Source: Lunularia cruciata (taxonomy: Eukaryota > Streptophyta > Marchantiopsida > Lunulariales > Lunulariaceae). From it: a stretch of DNA of 64,000 bases. The notes under the pieces were generated by a model. The model ran no database searches and was not told where the DNA came from. It saw nothing but the letters and a program-made list of their open reading frames with translations. The position numbers and the translations under genes are program-made. Shown one piece after another: positions 26,301 through 39,107 of the stretch; the first letter of the stretch is position 1; each line of letters opens with the position of its first letter. The stretch spans positions 36,122,243 to 36,186,242 of the forward strand of contig OX419761.1 in NCBI GenBank assembly GCA_948567375.1, read 5' to 3'.

Positions 26301-27129
26301 TATCAGGATCAGATCTATCGGGTCTTCCGATAAATCTGTCTGATGATTGATTGGTGGATTCACGAGAGGAAGAGCGACGAGTTATTTTCTCCTCACTGTT
26401 CCCCGCGGGGCTGTGGTGGCTCTCGGCATGGGCAGCTATTACCAATGTATTTGAACGGCTTGGCTAAATTGGTCAGCCGCTTCATGCACACCTCCGCAAC
26501 TCCGTTTGTCCAGTGCGTTACCTGCGGACGTGGAAACCAGCATCACTGTCCGCGGAAGGCTTAGAAAGGTTACATTATATGCGGAAGACAAGAGGAAGAG
26601 GTTGAAATGAGAAGTGGCGGAGAGGCGGAGAAGAGACTAGTAGAAATAGCGCGGGCCGGATGTCCCGTCCATGCCAGATTTATGCCATATATTATGTTTG
26701 GAATTTATTCCGATCCAAAGTCAGTGATCAGCTGCTCGCTGTTGCTGCTTTAGGCCTGACTCGGTTTATGCCATTAGTTAGTAGCTTTAACCTATCTTGT
26801 CGGCGCGGAGAGTAGAGCATCGTTATCTTGGTCGGCAAAAGCTGGTTTACCTTATCGTGGCTGAACTGGGAACTGACAATAGCCTCATCGATTGAGTCTT
26901 TGATAATGCCATTGATTTCGTCGGCCAAGAAAATGCCCTGCACAGCCCCTTCGACATCAATAAAACGTACCAGGTCGATCGGAAAATCCTGATTTGCGTC
27001 AAAATGTAAGCAGATGAAGGCTTCTAAGAACCGTCAGGGATGCTGCTGCCACCGATGCAAAAGTTAGGTTCTCTTTCGTGGCACAATTTGAAGTGTGGAG
27101 CGGACCTCATCAAGAATTCTCCCCGCCAT
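23326..27129 (-). CDS. Tctex1-type dynein light chain (DYNLT)
   Basis: Small dynein light chain that dimerises and binds the dynein intermediate chain; in plants it is expected in sperm flagella. Firm exons, 5' to 3': 26851-26937, 26443-26521, 25409-25486, 23326-23396. Joined in phase they encode 104 aa ending in TGA. Hallmarks: [17 protein letters not shown], the WT motif in [47 protein letters not shown], and the conserved C-terminus [20 protein letters not shown]. The family is about 110-115 aa, so only 8-10 N-terminal residues are missing. A 24-nt candidate first exon at 27106-27129 (MAGRILDE) would give 112 aa, but its donor (GTCCGC) is weak and an alternative acceptor (about 26992) is possible. 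The last intron is 2 kb. Apart from exon 1 the gene looks intact. Confidence 0.9.
23397..25408. other. Large last intron of the dynein light-chain gene
   Basis: A 2012-bp intron, far longer than the gene's coding length. Its plus strand around 23800-24320 reads like a plant 5' leader (GGATTTAGGGTTTG at 23899, then short frames at 23941-24219 and 24089-24316). The tandem repeat described separately follows. I do not recognise a nested gene; an inserted gene fragment is possible. Confidence 0.45.
24628..25000 (+). repeat. 93-95 bp tandem repeat, four diverged copies
   Basis: Copies begin at about 24631, 24724, 24819 and 24912 (GCTGTTCAGTG-like start), spaced 93, 95 and 93 bp. Shared blocks include TTGTTAGAGGTGAAAG and ACATTTTAGCGG. 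The plus-strand translation of the copies is alike ([17 protein letters not shown], then ILAEG). That could mean coding origin or simply a period divisible by three. The repeat lies antisense within the dynein light-chain intron. Confidence 0.75.
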
Positions 27130-30100
27130 TGCAGCTTTCCATGTGCTTTGTGGCAACGGCAACCACAGAACGGTTCTATGGTCTGACGCGATGAAGTATA
27201 CGACTGGGTACCGATCCGTAGCCGGTAGGACAGGTCGTGACTGTAATAGAATTCAAACTAGTGTGTGTTTCTGGTTTCCTGCGTTCAGCGGTATCTATAT
27301 GATTGCTCGGTAAGTCGAAGCGATCTAAGACTGTTGTTGAACACAACATCGTACGTAAGTGATTGAAGTGCTACTGGTTGCGAAATGTTCTTAACTTTCC
27401 GTCTGACCTGAGCACACACTCGTGAGTGATTACCATAAGGTTCATCAAAGGGGAAAAGGCAAGCATTCAAATGAGAAGGCAGTCTGGTCGGCGCCTTTTG
27501 ATCACTTCATAACTTTCGAACCTCACACGTCCCCCCGAAATAACACAACGTCTGATCGAAATGTCCATCTATTTCGCAGTGCCGGGTTGATCACCACATC
27601 CTCACATCCTTTCCCTGAACGATTGCATCTTACATCTTCGTACATCAATTCGAAATGTCAGCCAACCGTGTGCTTACACTCTCCCTGATTGAACAAGTCA
27701 CTTTCTGAAAAGCTGGATCTGACCATCACAACGCTGCACTAAGGCCTAGCGCTTCCAAGCTCTTCTGATCTCGCCAGTCAGTCTCTGGGTTTTCAAGCCT
27801 ATCAGTGATCACGAAATGCATCAACGCCAATTAGGAGTTCGGTGACGTCTGCAACTGTGATGACACTCAAAGCAGTGGCGCTGAGAAGGCGCCACTGCTT
27901 TGTGTTCCACTGACACCACGGCTTACGAAGTAATATACTGTAATGGCTGGCATGTAATGTTGTCATATGTAATAATCACTCTCCCAGAGATCAGAAATCT
28001 CTCGTATCTTTTATCCAGGAGCACGTTCTGCATCCGCTTACATTCTGAGTCTCTGACCCACATTTTCCTGGATGGTCAGTAGTGTAGTCCTACAGTAGTG
28101 ATTTTCAGAACTGCGCATGGGACTATCGTCGTGCGCGCGAAATGGGAAGAAATCATAACTGGGCTGCGCGATAACTTTTCTTTATTCTTGAAACTTGCGC
28201 GATTGTCCAGAGATATTCTTGAACTACATCAAAGATATTACATTAAAACAGAGTAAAGTAAAATGATTTTACTTTGATAATTATAAGGTGTCAAAGGTAA
28301 CAAGCATTAAACAGAGTAAATCAAATTACTCTATGATTATTTCAAGGAGTCAATATGCAGATATGAACCCTTTTAGTCATTATGTGCTTACTATTCTCTC
28401 AATTCGATGTAAATGATCATAATTAAAAACATATCTGATCTATCTTCTTTTCTCATATTTTGCAGAAGAATCTCATATCCGACATTTGCAATAACCTTGG
28501 CTTAAAAGACTGATATTGTCTTCAAAACATCTTTACTCGACTTCACGCTAAAATCACTGCTAGTGTATATATTTGATCTTCTTAACCTACACAAAAAGAT
28601 AAATTATGTTTGCCTAACTAGACTCAAATCTAGTGAAGATTTGGATGAATTAAAATCCGATGGCAATAAATAAATTTTTATTCCTCTCAAAAATTGGAAG
28701 TGCTTTATTATCTCTCTATTTTGAATTTTCTATCGATGAATATCTAAAACTGGTATGAATAAAAATATGAATCCTTCTAAGGAGGTATACCATCCGAGTT
28801 CATTCTACCGGGACAGAAGAAATGCACGTGTTAGAATTCCCAACCGCAAGTAAACTATGAATAAATTCCGAAACATCGGAAATGAAGTCGGAACTGTATG
28901 GGGTTAATCTAGACACGGTGAAATTAGACCCGATAAACTCGGTACGGTAACACCAAGTGGTAATCTCAGCTCTTGTACTTGCAATGCAGATTTGCGGGAA
29001 TCGTTTCGTCTTCTTGCCCTCTGACCCGATAAGTCATGAAGGAAAGAGGCATGCCTTGTCAGCAGTGCTTGCGAGACGTCATCAGAATAGAAGGTACCAA
29101 TGCCCTTAGAAGCTGCACTTGAAACCTAATTCAGATTACTGCTGCGTTTAAGCACACTTATGCTAACTCGCTGTTAGTTTATGCTGCTAAATCTTAACAG
29201 AAGTATAGTAGTGCGGTACCTGCGAGTTCTTCTATCTACGACACAAGTAAGTCTGCTTATCTTTCCAACGGAATTGCTTATAGTAAGATCTTAGTGACAC
29301 TAAACAATGTTGTCATGGGCTTCGACAGATCCTTTTGGAGTTGGGTTTTATAAACATTGAAAGGACATGTCTGGCTCGTACTTTTAGACGAATGCAATCA
29401 AATAATTTACTGTGGGCTTTAGTGACACCATGCAAAGTTCTCATAGGATTGAACAGTTTCTTTTGGAAGTAAAAAGAGCTACAGTGTGATAGACGATCGG
29501 TTGATTATGACACTTGAAGGACATGTTCTGACTTGTACCAGTAGACATCACCATTAATAATTCGCAAGGGTTCCTAGTATTACTTCTCTAATGTGTATGA
29601 TACTAGTGTAACTAGGCCACGCCGTTCTACGCATCTACCCGGTACCACAATCAAACGAAAGAGATCGCCCTGCAACCAACTGCCTTATTCTCTCAAAAAG
29701 TTCGATATGGATGATGAGCAGATCTGGCATGTAAACGGCTTCAAACAGGTGTCAACTAGCGGCTTTTACAAATGGGATTGGTGGAACCCAGAGCCCTAGA
29801 GTAAAAGTGGTATAAACAAAACTATATTTCAAATTGGGAATTGATTTTGTATATCTGACTTGTAGATTTCCATATACTTCATCGACAAAAGTTGTTGTGG
29901 CTTAAAGAAAAATGCTGAATTGCAAAAGTACTAGATGTTACATCTTTCGCGAGCCCCAAGACTGAACTTTGGGTGGTCCCAACTTGGTCATTATTATGAT
30001 CCTCTCTTTGTGGGGTCTCTATGTGTGGTGTGGGGTCTTTTGGTTTGAGGTCTCTCTTATGTGGTCAATGTCGTTTATTTGACAATACGGTGATCACTTC

Positions 30101-30190
30101 TTGCACCAATCAAAGGGGCCCTCAAGCAATCGACACAAGTACGATAAAATGAGAACAAACTTCCAGGGTATCACGTAGATCCAAACCACA
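27130..30190. other. Gene-free flank upstream of the dynein gene
   Basis: Mixed-composition DNA to about 28200 followed by AT-richer DNA. It holds a perfect hairpin at 27869-27901. A 68-codon frame at 29593-29799 (+) ends in FYKWDWWNPEP and is not recognised. No gene can be supported. Confidence 0.45.
27869..27901. other. Perfect 13-bp inverted repeat (hairpin)
   Basis: AAAGCAGTGGCGC (27869-27881) and GCGCCACTGCTTT (27889-27901) are exact reverse complements separated by 7 nt (TGAGAAG). The GC-rich stem would be stable in RNA or single-stranded DNA. Nothing around it identifies a gene or transposon end. Confidence 0.85.
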
Positions 30191-30326
30191 ATCTAGAATT
30201 CGACTTCCACAGTATTGTGTAGTTCATGATGAAAGCTATCTTGTTGAAGACATCATCGATCTAGAATTCGACTTCCACAGTATTGTGTAGTTCATGATGA
30301 AAGCTATCTTGTTGAAGACATCATCG
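30191..30326. repeat. Exact 68-bp tandem duplication
   Basis: Positions 30191-30258 and 30259-30326 are identical and directly adjacent (unit begins ATCTAGAATTCGACTTCC and ends GAAGACATCATCG). Identity over 68 bp in otherwise decayed sequence means a recent event, or an assembly artefact. Confidence 0.95.
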
Positions 30327-33150
30327 TTCTGTCTTTTATGTTTAGTGATCTTTAGGAGAATATCTCCATGTGTCACCATAGCCAGGCATAAGGATGTGAT
30401 TCATTCATAGCCTATACAGTTGGTGACGCCTTAGTCCTTAGTCTCAATAACCTGATCCACTTCTTCTCCGGTGGCAGTTTGAAGAATTCTACAGGTCCTA
30501 TTGTTCGCTTACTATAAGGCCAACTTTCAAATCGCATATGATTATCAAAAAGCGAATAATATTTTACCAAGCATTGTCAACTTTTGGTCATCGGGACCTA
30601 CGACCATGTATAAACTTAAAACAAATCCAAGCAAGATTCTCGATGTGGATGTGAACATCCTTTTTCATCACAAGTTGCGAACGGTGTCCCACATTATCAA
30701 TATCGTGGGACACCAAATGCTTGAGAGATTGATTTGATATCCCATATCTGTTCACGTGCTTCCCGTATGGTGGGACGACTAAATAACATTAAAAAACTTG
30801 AACATTTAGTGAGACTTTGAATTGTGTGACGTTCAATTCCATCAGCTGGTGGGCTCCTTAGACTATGGATTGATTCATTTCAGTCTACGTTCATGTTAGG
30901 AACGCCTCAGAGATAAAGTAAAATGGGGCATATTCAGGGAACTATTCGGGGAGGATTATAGATTCATTACTCCAGGTAGGAGGTATATTGAAGGACACCG
31001 GATTGTAAGGTGCCACTAAACAGTTGGGGAAACCCATTTCGTAGTCCTAAAATTTTTGCTGGATCTCTAAGTATATATCTGTTCTAAGCAAGCATGTCTT
31101 TACGAACTTCTGAATCTTTTAGGAGGAACCAAGCTTGAACAATTAAAACCACTTTTATACATGGTTTGCTTATTTGTCCAATCCAGATGGCAAGAACCGT
31201 CATGCATCCACTTTAATTCAACAAGCAAGGTATAGAATTTCAGCTCTATAGTCCTTTGAAGAAGAACATATCAATCTCAATATGAGTACAATACACATTC
31301 TCTTCCAGTTCCTTATAAAAGTACATAAGAAGCACAATCCAACAGGCTATAGTTCAAATGAAAGAGTGTTCCAAAATCCTCTCACTATTCCTTGAACTCT
31401 AAAGTGGGTCACTCATCCAACCGTTACCAAAAATTATATGATAAGTCTCACACAAGATACCTTAGAAGTATCATATCAGACAGTATCCAAATTCTCAGTT
31501 GGTCACAGTGATGGCCTGAAATCCTAGCGTTGTGTCAGTGAATTATAGAACATATGTGATCATTGTCAGCGGCAATATGCCATGAGAAATAACATGCTTT
31601 GCTGCACGCAGAACAAGCGGAAAACCAAGCTTCATACAATTTCCACGTTCCACAGTAGTTTAAGTGCACGAAAGTCAGAACATCGCACCATTTCCGACAG
31701 AGAAACAGCGAAGAGTTTTACTTTACTCTCTTGACATAATGGAATCCCATCCTACGTAATGGAAACGACAGAATTAGTCCACTTGTTGACCAATTTGTCG
31801 TATTCGGGGGTCAAGGATGTAAGCAGTTTCTTCAGTGGACTAAACCCTAAGCCCAAAGGCAGACGCCCGGCAGATTTTACGGATAATCTGTTACATTGCC
31901 AGGTAAAGAAGGGACCACTTCAGGCATATTTATGCATCTTCACCTGATTGGTTCCCGGCGGTGGTGGCTGTACGTCGGGAAAATTTGCCGGCGTTACGTG
32001 TACACTCGCCGGAACCCTCTTCACGGCGGGCTTAACTGACGCAAGATCTCTCAGCCACTGCGTTTGAATTGGGAAATGAATGGGGGATTTAACACTTGTT
32101 TTCCACGAGCAGTTGACTTAGTATGAATAGGAAAAGGGAATGATTCTGTTGTTGCGTCTTTTTGGTCTCGTGGGTGGAGGCTTTCAACTCTGGACTTTAC
32201 ATCAGTCGGTACTTCACGTTGATTTTGACTAGGAAATGTGGGATTCATTTGTCTCAAATCCAACGTGAAGCATGCAAGGGAGACCCAAACTAACATGCTG
32301 TACTATGAAATCCAATAAGGGCCATAAATGAAGAAAATGCTTCCTTCTCTTTCATGAGTTTTCTTTGAGAAGTACTCATCTCAACGAGGATAATCACCGC
32401 AACAGAATGTCGTGGCGAAGCAATGTGCAAGTCAAAAGTGACCGTGATACTGAATCTACCTGCGGGTGCATCCGTGGATAAACCACTCATGATTTGGTAT
32501 ATTCTGATGTGGCACTTAGTTTGAGTGTAAAATATAACTTTCTATATTTTATATCTTCGTATCTTGGACTTGTCACTACATTGTTGAAATGTGCCTTTGA
32601 ACGACCCTAAAAAGGAGTGTTATTGAAATGACTTTAGAGGATGAACTCAGACAAATGGGCACTTTGGTCCATCGTATGTATTTGCAGCAGGTCACTTTAT
32701 CCTTTTCACATAATGTTTTGTAGTGAATCTCCTAAGTTAACTATGGTTATCTACTTATTCATCAAAAGCAGCATAGGGATATGTAAAGATGTTCATAGAG
32801 AAGGCCATTCCCGCAGATCCACTTTTAATTCAATAGAATTTGTTTCCATGTAACATTTTTATCGGGTATACAATTTTAAGATATTTAATCCATACTTGTG
32901 TTAATTATTCTCTTCAATTTCTGGACTGGACTTTACTTTATGGTTTCATTCAATTCCAGTGCGTGTGGTCAGTAAGAGTTGTCGCCAAAACTTTTACTAG
33001 AACATCTTCGCTCTAGTAATATTTCCTATCAGATTGGCAATTTGAAACCTCCTCTTGTTTATCATCTTCAGAATCCGCCTTAAGAATTTCGGTTCTGCGG
33101 TGTAAGCCTCATAAGAAAATGATCCATAAATATTGTGATCCATAAATATT
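30327..33150. other. Gene-poor region, no recognised gene
   Basis: Short open frames only. One at 31759-31947 (+) begins METTELVHLLTNLSYSGVKD and reaches a plausible donor (CCAG|GTAAAG at about 31902), so it could be a single exon, but no partner exon was found. Two minus-strand frames at 32051-32490 are unsupported. Confidence 0.4.
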
Positions 33151-36100
33151 CTCTCGTTATACGGAGAGTTTATTTAATGAACAAAGTAAAAGAATGGCTT
33201 TTGGTGGAGCACCTCGCTCGACCCAACATGGTAGTCCATATTTCTCCTTCTCTGTGAATTTTATTTGCAGGTAGGATTTAAGGCCATATCTGAGTCGATA
33301 AAAGATATCCGTGGTGGATTTAAAGTTATCAAGTCTCATAGGGGTTTTAAAAGAGTCATCTTCGTCCTGCAGTAGCAAAGACAATTTTTCATACGAGTAA
33401 TAAATATCCACATACTATTGTTGCGGTTTTTTTTTATTGATAATTAGATATGTCCATATATTAGCTTCTATCAAAAAATTTAACAAATACATTATTAATA
33501 AGTGGGAAGTTTCAAAATAGATGCAAAATAGCGAAGAATCGTTTAATATGCAGAATTCTTTACAGAAAGGGATAGTTAATTTCGAGACAGTACAGGAAGA
33601 AAAGTAAAATTGTGGAAATTGCAAATATATTAGATAGACAGTTATTCACCACAAACCAAATAAATGGCCTAGGAACAGGCATTTGCAGTTTATGGTTTTA
33701 GACCATTTTAGAGATTTTTTATATCTCTTGATCAACAAAATAGTTTCTCTTAAAGTATGGCACATGAAGTAAACTACTTTCTAGAAACGAGAAATATGTA
33801 CAGTGAATATGTATAATGGGCGATGATGGTGATGATGAGAACATCGTACCTTTTTACTTCGACCATTTTATGCACAGCACAGCACAGCACCGCACATGGT
33901 ATTTGTTTATGATAAAGATGCCTGTCATTTCATTATGGATAAAGTTCTAGATATTGATAAATTGTTTTCGTCATTAGAAAGTACTGATGTCTGTATGTTC
34001 TAGATATGAGAAGTTGGTTTTATACAGTAGTCCATATAGGCTCTCTGCAAAAATGCATTTCGTGTGTGGGGGATCGCATACTTTTCGTCACTAAAAAATA
34101 CTGATGATTGAAGGAAGTTAATTCGATTAGTGGAGAGATATTGTACTGTAAGTGGAAGAGGATAAAGTGAGTTAGCTCTGGCTTGATCAAGTACAACGCT
34201 TTTAGGTCAAAAGCTTTGTTGCACTTAAATCTATCCATCTACTGAAATTGTCAGGGTTTGAGGAATCACTCGAGAGACTACTGGTTCGAAAAGATATATT
34301 TCGTTTTGAATGTATTTACTTCACTGACAACTCCACACGTACATGAATTAGTTTGGACAATATGTAACTAATGTTACTTTAAAAGAACAATTGCCAAAAT
34401 ATATTGCGTGAATTCCTTTTTATCATTGAATGTTTCAAGCGTTCTGAGCACAATATGGCCCAAAAGAAAAGCCGTATTGTATAAATAAAACGCATTCTTA
34501 CGCTAATGTATTGGCCCATAGAGCTGATCCGGTTCTTATTTGACTCTTAATACATCATACATTACCCCTTCCTATTTCTCGAAACAAAGACTTCATTTAA
34601 TTGTATGAAACTAATGTTCTGTACTCTCCTCCTGGAGTTATAAGAGAACTTAATCTTGTCGTAATTTCCTATCAAAATGTGTGTCCATATGAAAATAAAC
34701 AGGGTTGACCAATTACCAAGTAAGAAGGAAAGCCTTCATGCTCAGTCCTATTTTATTCTTATCACAAAATATTTAGACTAAATGCCTTTGAGGATGACCA
34801 AACATCATTTGCAATATAAGGTGGATAGATACATTCAAGATGATCTACTTGTAAGACAAAATCTAAGGTGATTTTTACACAACTATATTTCAACAAGAGA
34901 AGATTCTCTACATCTCCTCAGACTTTTGAATTTTTCACAAGCTTAGCAAAACATTTTAATCTAATAAAGAAGAAAGCTAGTTATACTTAAGCATACAACT
35001 AAAATCTCAAATTATTTCCGAAGGTGAAATGCACTTAGTGTCACTTTAATTTATTTATACACTACGGATTGATGATATGGTATATAAAATCAACACATTA
35101 ACCAATTCCTTTATTTAAAAATCTTGATCACTATGTATAACTTCATTTACACTTTACTACTTAGATAATTCATAACTTAACTCATGGGTTAGTTTTTACT
35201 TCACCTACAAGTTTTCACCAACTACTTTACTAGCTACTATTCTTGACTAGAAGAAAACTCTAACTTTAATAATGACTAACTACAAGAAGTTACAATTCTC
35301 TCCTATTTAGTTCATAACCTCATTGTTGTATAAGCATTGATGCTTTATTGGTGAGAATTATTTTTTTGTAATTAGCAATGATGCAATAGCTAGCAAGAGA
35401 TTCTCATATTGCATATTGAGAGATATGAGTCATTTATATAATACAGATCCTTTCAATTAGACCAAGTGTTTAATCTCTTGATGAATACCTTCAAGTGTTT
35501 GCTTCTTGAGGATTTTCTCACCCTCAAACTGTTGTAGTTGTTTTGAAGCAATGACAATGATTGATTTGCATGTCTAAAATGCAATGAATTGGTGAGGATT
35601 TGCTCAACTTGAAATTCTTCATGATCTTTTTTAATTGAGATAAGATAATTGATATCCATTTGTAGATTATCATGAATGTGGTTTATATTTCTTAAGTGCA
35701 ATGCATGAGACACAAAATGTGTTTAATGTCATGTTACTACTTTAAGTACTATGCCATTACACCAACTTGTGCTATGATCGTGAAAGGAGCAATGTACTAT
35801 AGACTAACCTTCAGTTTGCTCACTGAAGGTTAATTGGTGATGGATAACTATACTTAACCTCAGACCTTAAACTCCAAAGCATGCTTATGAGTATTTGTAT
35901 ATTTCTTTTACTATTTTTTTGCAATGAATAGATATTTCTTACATTGTCAAACTCCTTCATAGATTTTAACCACAAACTACTCAATGAATATAACTTTGGT
36001 GGTAGTGTGACATGTTTTCTATATCATGACAAAGGGAAGATGTATAATATGATATTCAATATAAATCAATTGAAAGTGTATGACCTTGGTTGATGCATTC

Positions 36101-37400
36101 AGAAAGGTAATGTATGAAAACTTAACAAGAGAGAGCAAGGTAGTGCATGTTAATATTCCTTCAAAGTAAACACTCATAAGATTCTTTGATTTTTGTTTGC
36201 TCTTAGGTTTTATCATTACTTTGAGGATGATAAGAGTGGACATGGCTAGGATTTTATTTTATTTTAATTCCTAGATAAAGTACTCAAACATATATTGAGT
36301 TTTTATCGTCAATTGAGGATATGTACTCTAAGAAGAGACATCATGTTACGAGAAAGTTGCATAAATATAGATACAAGCTAACTTTAGGATGGTAATATAC
36401 TTACTTGGGTATAGGCCTAACATGAAACATTCTATTAAACTTCTGTACCAAAAACAACTATGGAATCAAAGCAAGTGGATGTCATGGTACTCATTGACTA
36501 AGTCTATAATCACTTGTTCTTATTGTTATCAAGGGATAAGGAGACGTTGCTATAACATGTAATATTTTAGTTTTCAGCAAATATTTGATAAATCAAATTA
36601 CTCGCTTGTATACATGACTATCTCTTCTAGCATCTTTGGTCAAAAGTTGATCTATTGTAGTGCCTTTCATGTCTCCTTAGCTCCAACATGACAACCAAGG
36701 GTTGAGTCATGACATTCACATAATATCATAGTGTAAGTGGGGAAGAAGATAGAAAGTGTGATAACACTTTTATGAAAAAGGAACTCTTCTTAAATACAAT
36801 TATACATTGAGCGTATACAAAGACTCTCCGTAATAAACTCCAAAGAGAAGATGGTCCCAAAGTCACGTTCCCTTCTTCATATGCTAAACTACAACCAAGA
36901 CTAATCATAATCCCTCACATGGATATTTTATGTGATATATAAGACAATGTACAACTAGCAATAGTCAAATACTTCTTTAAGTATTGTTAAAAGCTTCCTC
37001 CGCCAGTCTTAACTAACTACGTTTGACTTCCTTCACAATTTACTTCTAATTTTACAAGTCTATACTTGATTTCACTCATCCTTTACTTCATTTCTCATAA
37101 TAGTGTAAATTAACTTTATCTATGAATTTTAATCAACTACTTTAATAACCAATACCTTTATTTAAATGAAAATTTTAATTCAGATTAACCAAAAATTGTT
37201 ATACTAACTTCCACTAGATTTTTAGTAACCCCTTCAGCGGCAATTAACCTTACTTCAGATTTGACTTCTTGTCTTTAATCTCCGACTTTTATATTAAATT
37301 CTTGTAGTTAATACATAAAGTATGAATCTGGAAAAAAAATTGAATTTGATGAAAAAAAATTTTAAAAGAAAGAGCTGATGTGATAACCTCAATCCCAAAG
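33151..37400. other. AT-rich gene-free DNA
   Basis: AT-rich throughout with no recognised protein domain. A GCACA-type short repeat run (GCACAGCACAGCACAGCACC) lies at about 33873-33892. A minus-strand frame at 35453-35713 could be the remains of a mobile element, but no diagnostic motif was seen. Confidence 0.5.
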
Positions 37401-39107
37401 TTTCCAATCTCCGTTCCAATACCCCGTTCCATACGTATAGCGATATATCCCAAGGATAAGTCAAATGCTCGAAGAACCTAAAACCCTCAGTGTATGTGCA
37501 GCAATTACTGGTCTTTGGATCGCATACTTCCCTGTATATATACAATGTTCTCACCTTTACCTTCTTTTAGTTATGGCTGGTCAACACAGTGTCCACGTTA
37601 CAAAGTTACATTTGCCATATTACTACGCGACGATCAGGATAGTACTTTACAAGAACATGTTTAAGACATGTTAGAAACAGACCATTATTGGTTAATTAAG
37701 GGACACCTCAGGAGGACTTATTGATAAACTAGGATAATTAGAGTTGTTAGCAATCATCATCATAATCTAATTTAGACGTTCTTCCCGCCATTTAAAACTC
37801 TTGGAACCGCCAGAAAGCCCCGGCTTTTATGCCTAACCCGGTGCTTAGGCCCCAAACCCTTAATCGTACCGTGATAGCATGCAATAACGTGTCAGCACAA
37901 CGTGTCAGCTTCGTCTAATTGACACCTAAAGTCGCCATTCTATGTACACTAACTCATGCAAACTGCTTCCTTTAGACACCTTACCGCCATAAACTCCCAT
38001 GCATTGAAGAATATTATAAGGCCGTTTGATACAAAGTAGGCTGAATTAGTAGTAGTGCTGATTGGGATTAATAGTAGCGCTGTCGCCGCAGAAGGTCACC
38101 ATACTTTGACCTAAAACTCTCAGGTCAAAAAGCGAATGTGTGGGGTCCGTCCGAGGCCATCTTTGGACGGGAGAGTCCGTTTCGGCACGAGCTTTCGCGT
38201 AAAGTATCCGGCTAAAGGTAGGTGCCCAATTCGCGGGAAAGACAGCCAAGCCGCAAAGTGGCTGCGGAGTAAGTTAACTTGCGATCATACCACTGTGAGT
38301 GGGTGCATGACAAGAGGTGTTAGGGTTTATCCTCATTCGCTCTGACAGGACAAAACATGTTTCGTCGAATACACATTAGGGTTTTGGTATGTGTTACCAA
38401 CATCTTAGTCCCCATGATGTGCCATGATGTCCGATGGTAAAAGTGATGTATGTAACTTCTCAACATGGAGGCATGAGACCTCCATGATGCGATATCAGCA
38501 TGCATTTTCTCTATCTGTAACTGTTACCCAGGAGTATGAGTTTCGGAAATAGGTGGACGGTAAAAACAAGAGTGGACTACAGTAGTCATTTGACCACCCG
38601 TGATCCGCCTGTAAAGAATGTATTTGAAAATTATATGGTCAGTGACATAAGAGAAAACCTTAGAGAATATTAGACTCGGAAATGCATAGTCATTTCGTTA
38701 CAATATAAATGTGATCTAACCATCTAATTTTATATTTATGTAATAAACATTCTATATTTAGTTATGTATTTCTACTCTTTTCTTCAAAAGGGTAGATCTT
38801 CATAGACACTTTCATGTCTTGAGCGATGGCAAATAATAAGAAAAGAGTTCCATGATTGAAAATCTAGTACAATCTATGCAGCAAAATGAATGAAATCCTT
38901 CAGAGACTCGCTTTGGAAAGTATGATCGTTAAAGGAGTTCTTCGAAAGTACTTGCAATCATCACCAAGAGCTTCCCCCTCACGTCTTCAGTTGATTTAGG
39001 CTTGGGATTGTGGGTGGTTGTGATGTGATGGTGTCGAAGCACTGGGGAGAAATAGTGGAGAAGAGACAGAGGAACAAACTAGCACTCGGAAGTGGTGGAA
39101 GAGCACA
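37401..39107. other. Mixed-composition gene-free DNA
   Basis: A GC-richer island at about 37780-38350 interrupts AT-rich sequence. It is open on both strands (38046-38249 - and 38136-38345 +), without family resemblance. No gene, RNA or mobile element is supported. Confidence 0.4.

Noticed and set aside
26728-26850. Read-through of the dynein exon into [13 protein letters not shown], matching the family's KVNQ
   Set aside because: The bases are the start of an intron (AAG|GTAAAC). The true continuation, [11 protein letters not shown], is encoded at 26443-26521; the match is chance.
33151-37400. Possible retroelement remains in the AT-rich block
   Set aside because: No diagnostic protease, reverse transcriptase, integrase or terminal repeat could be recognised by eye.
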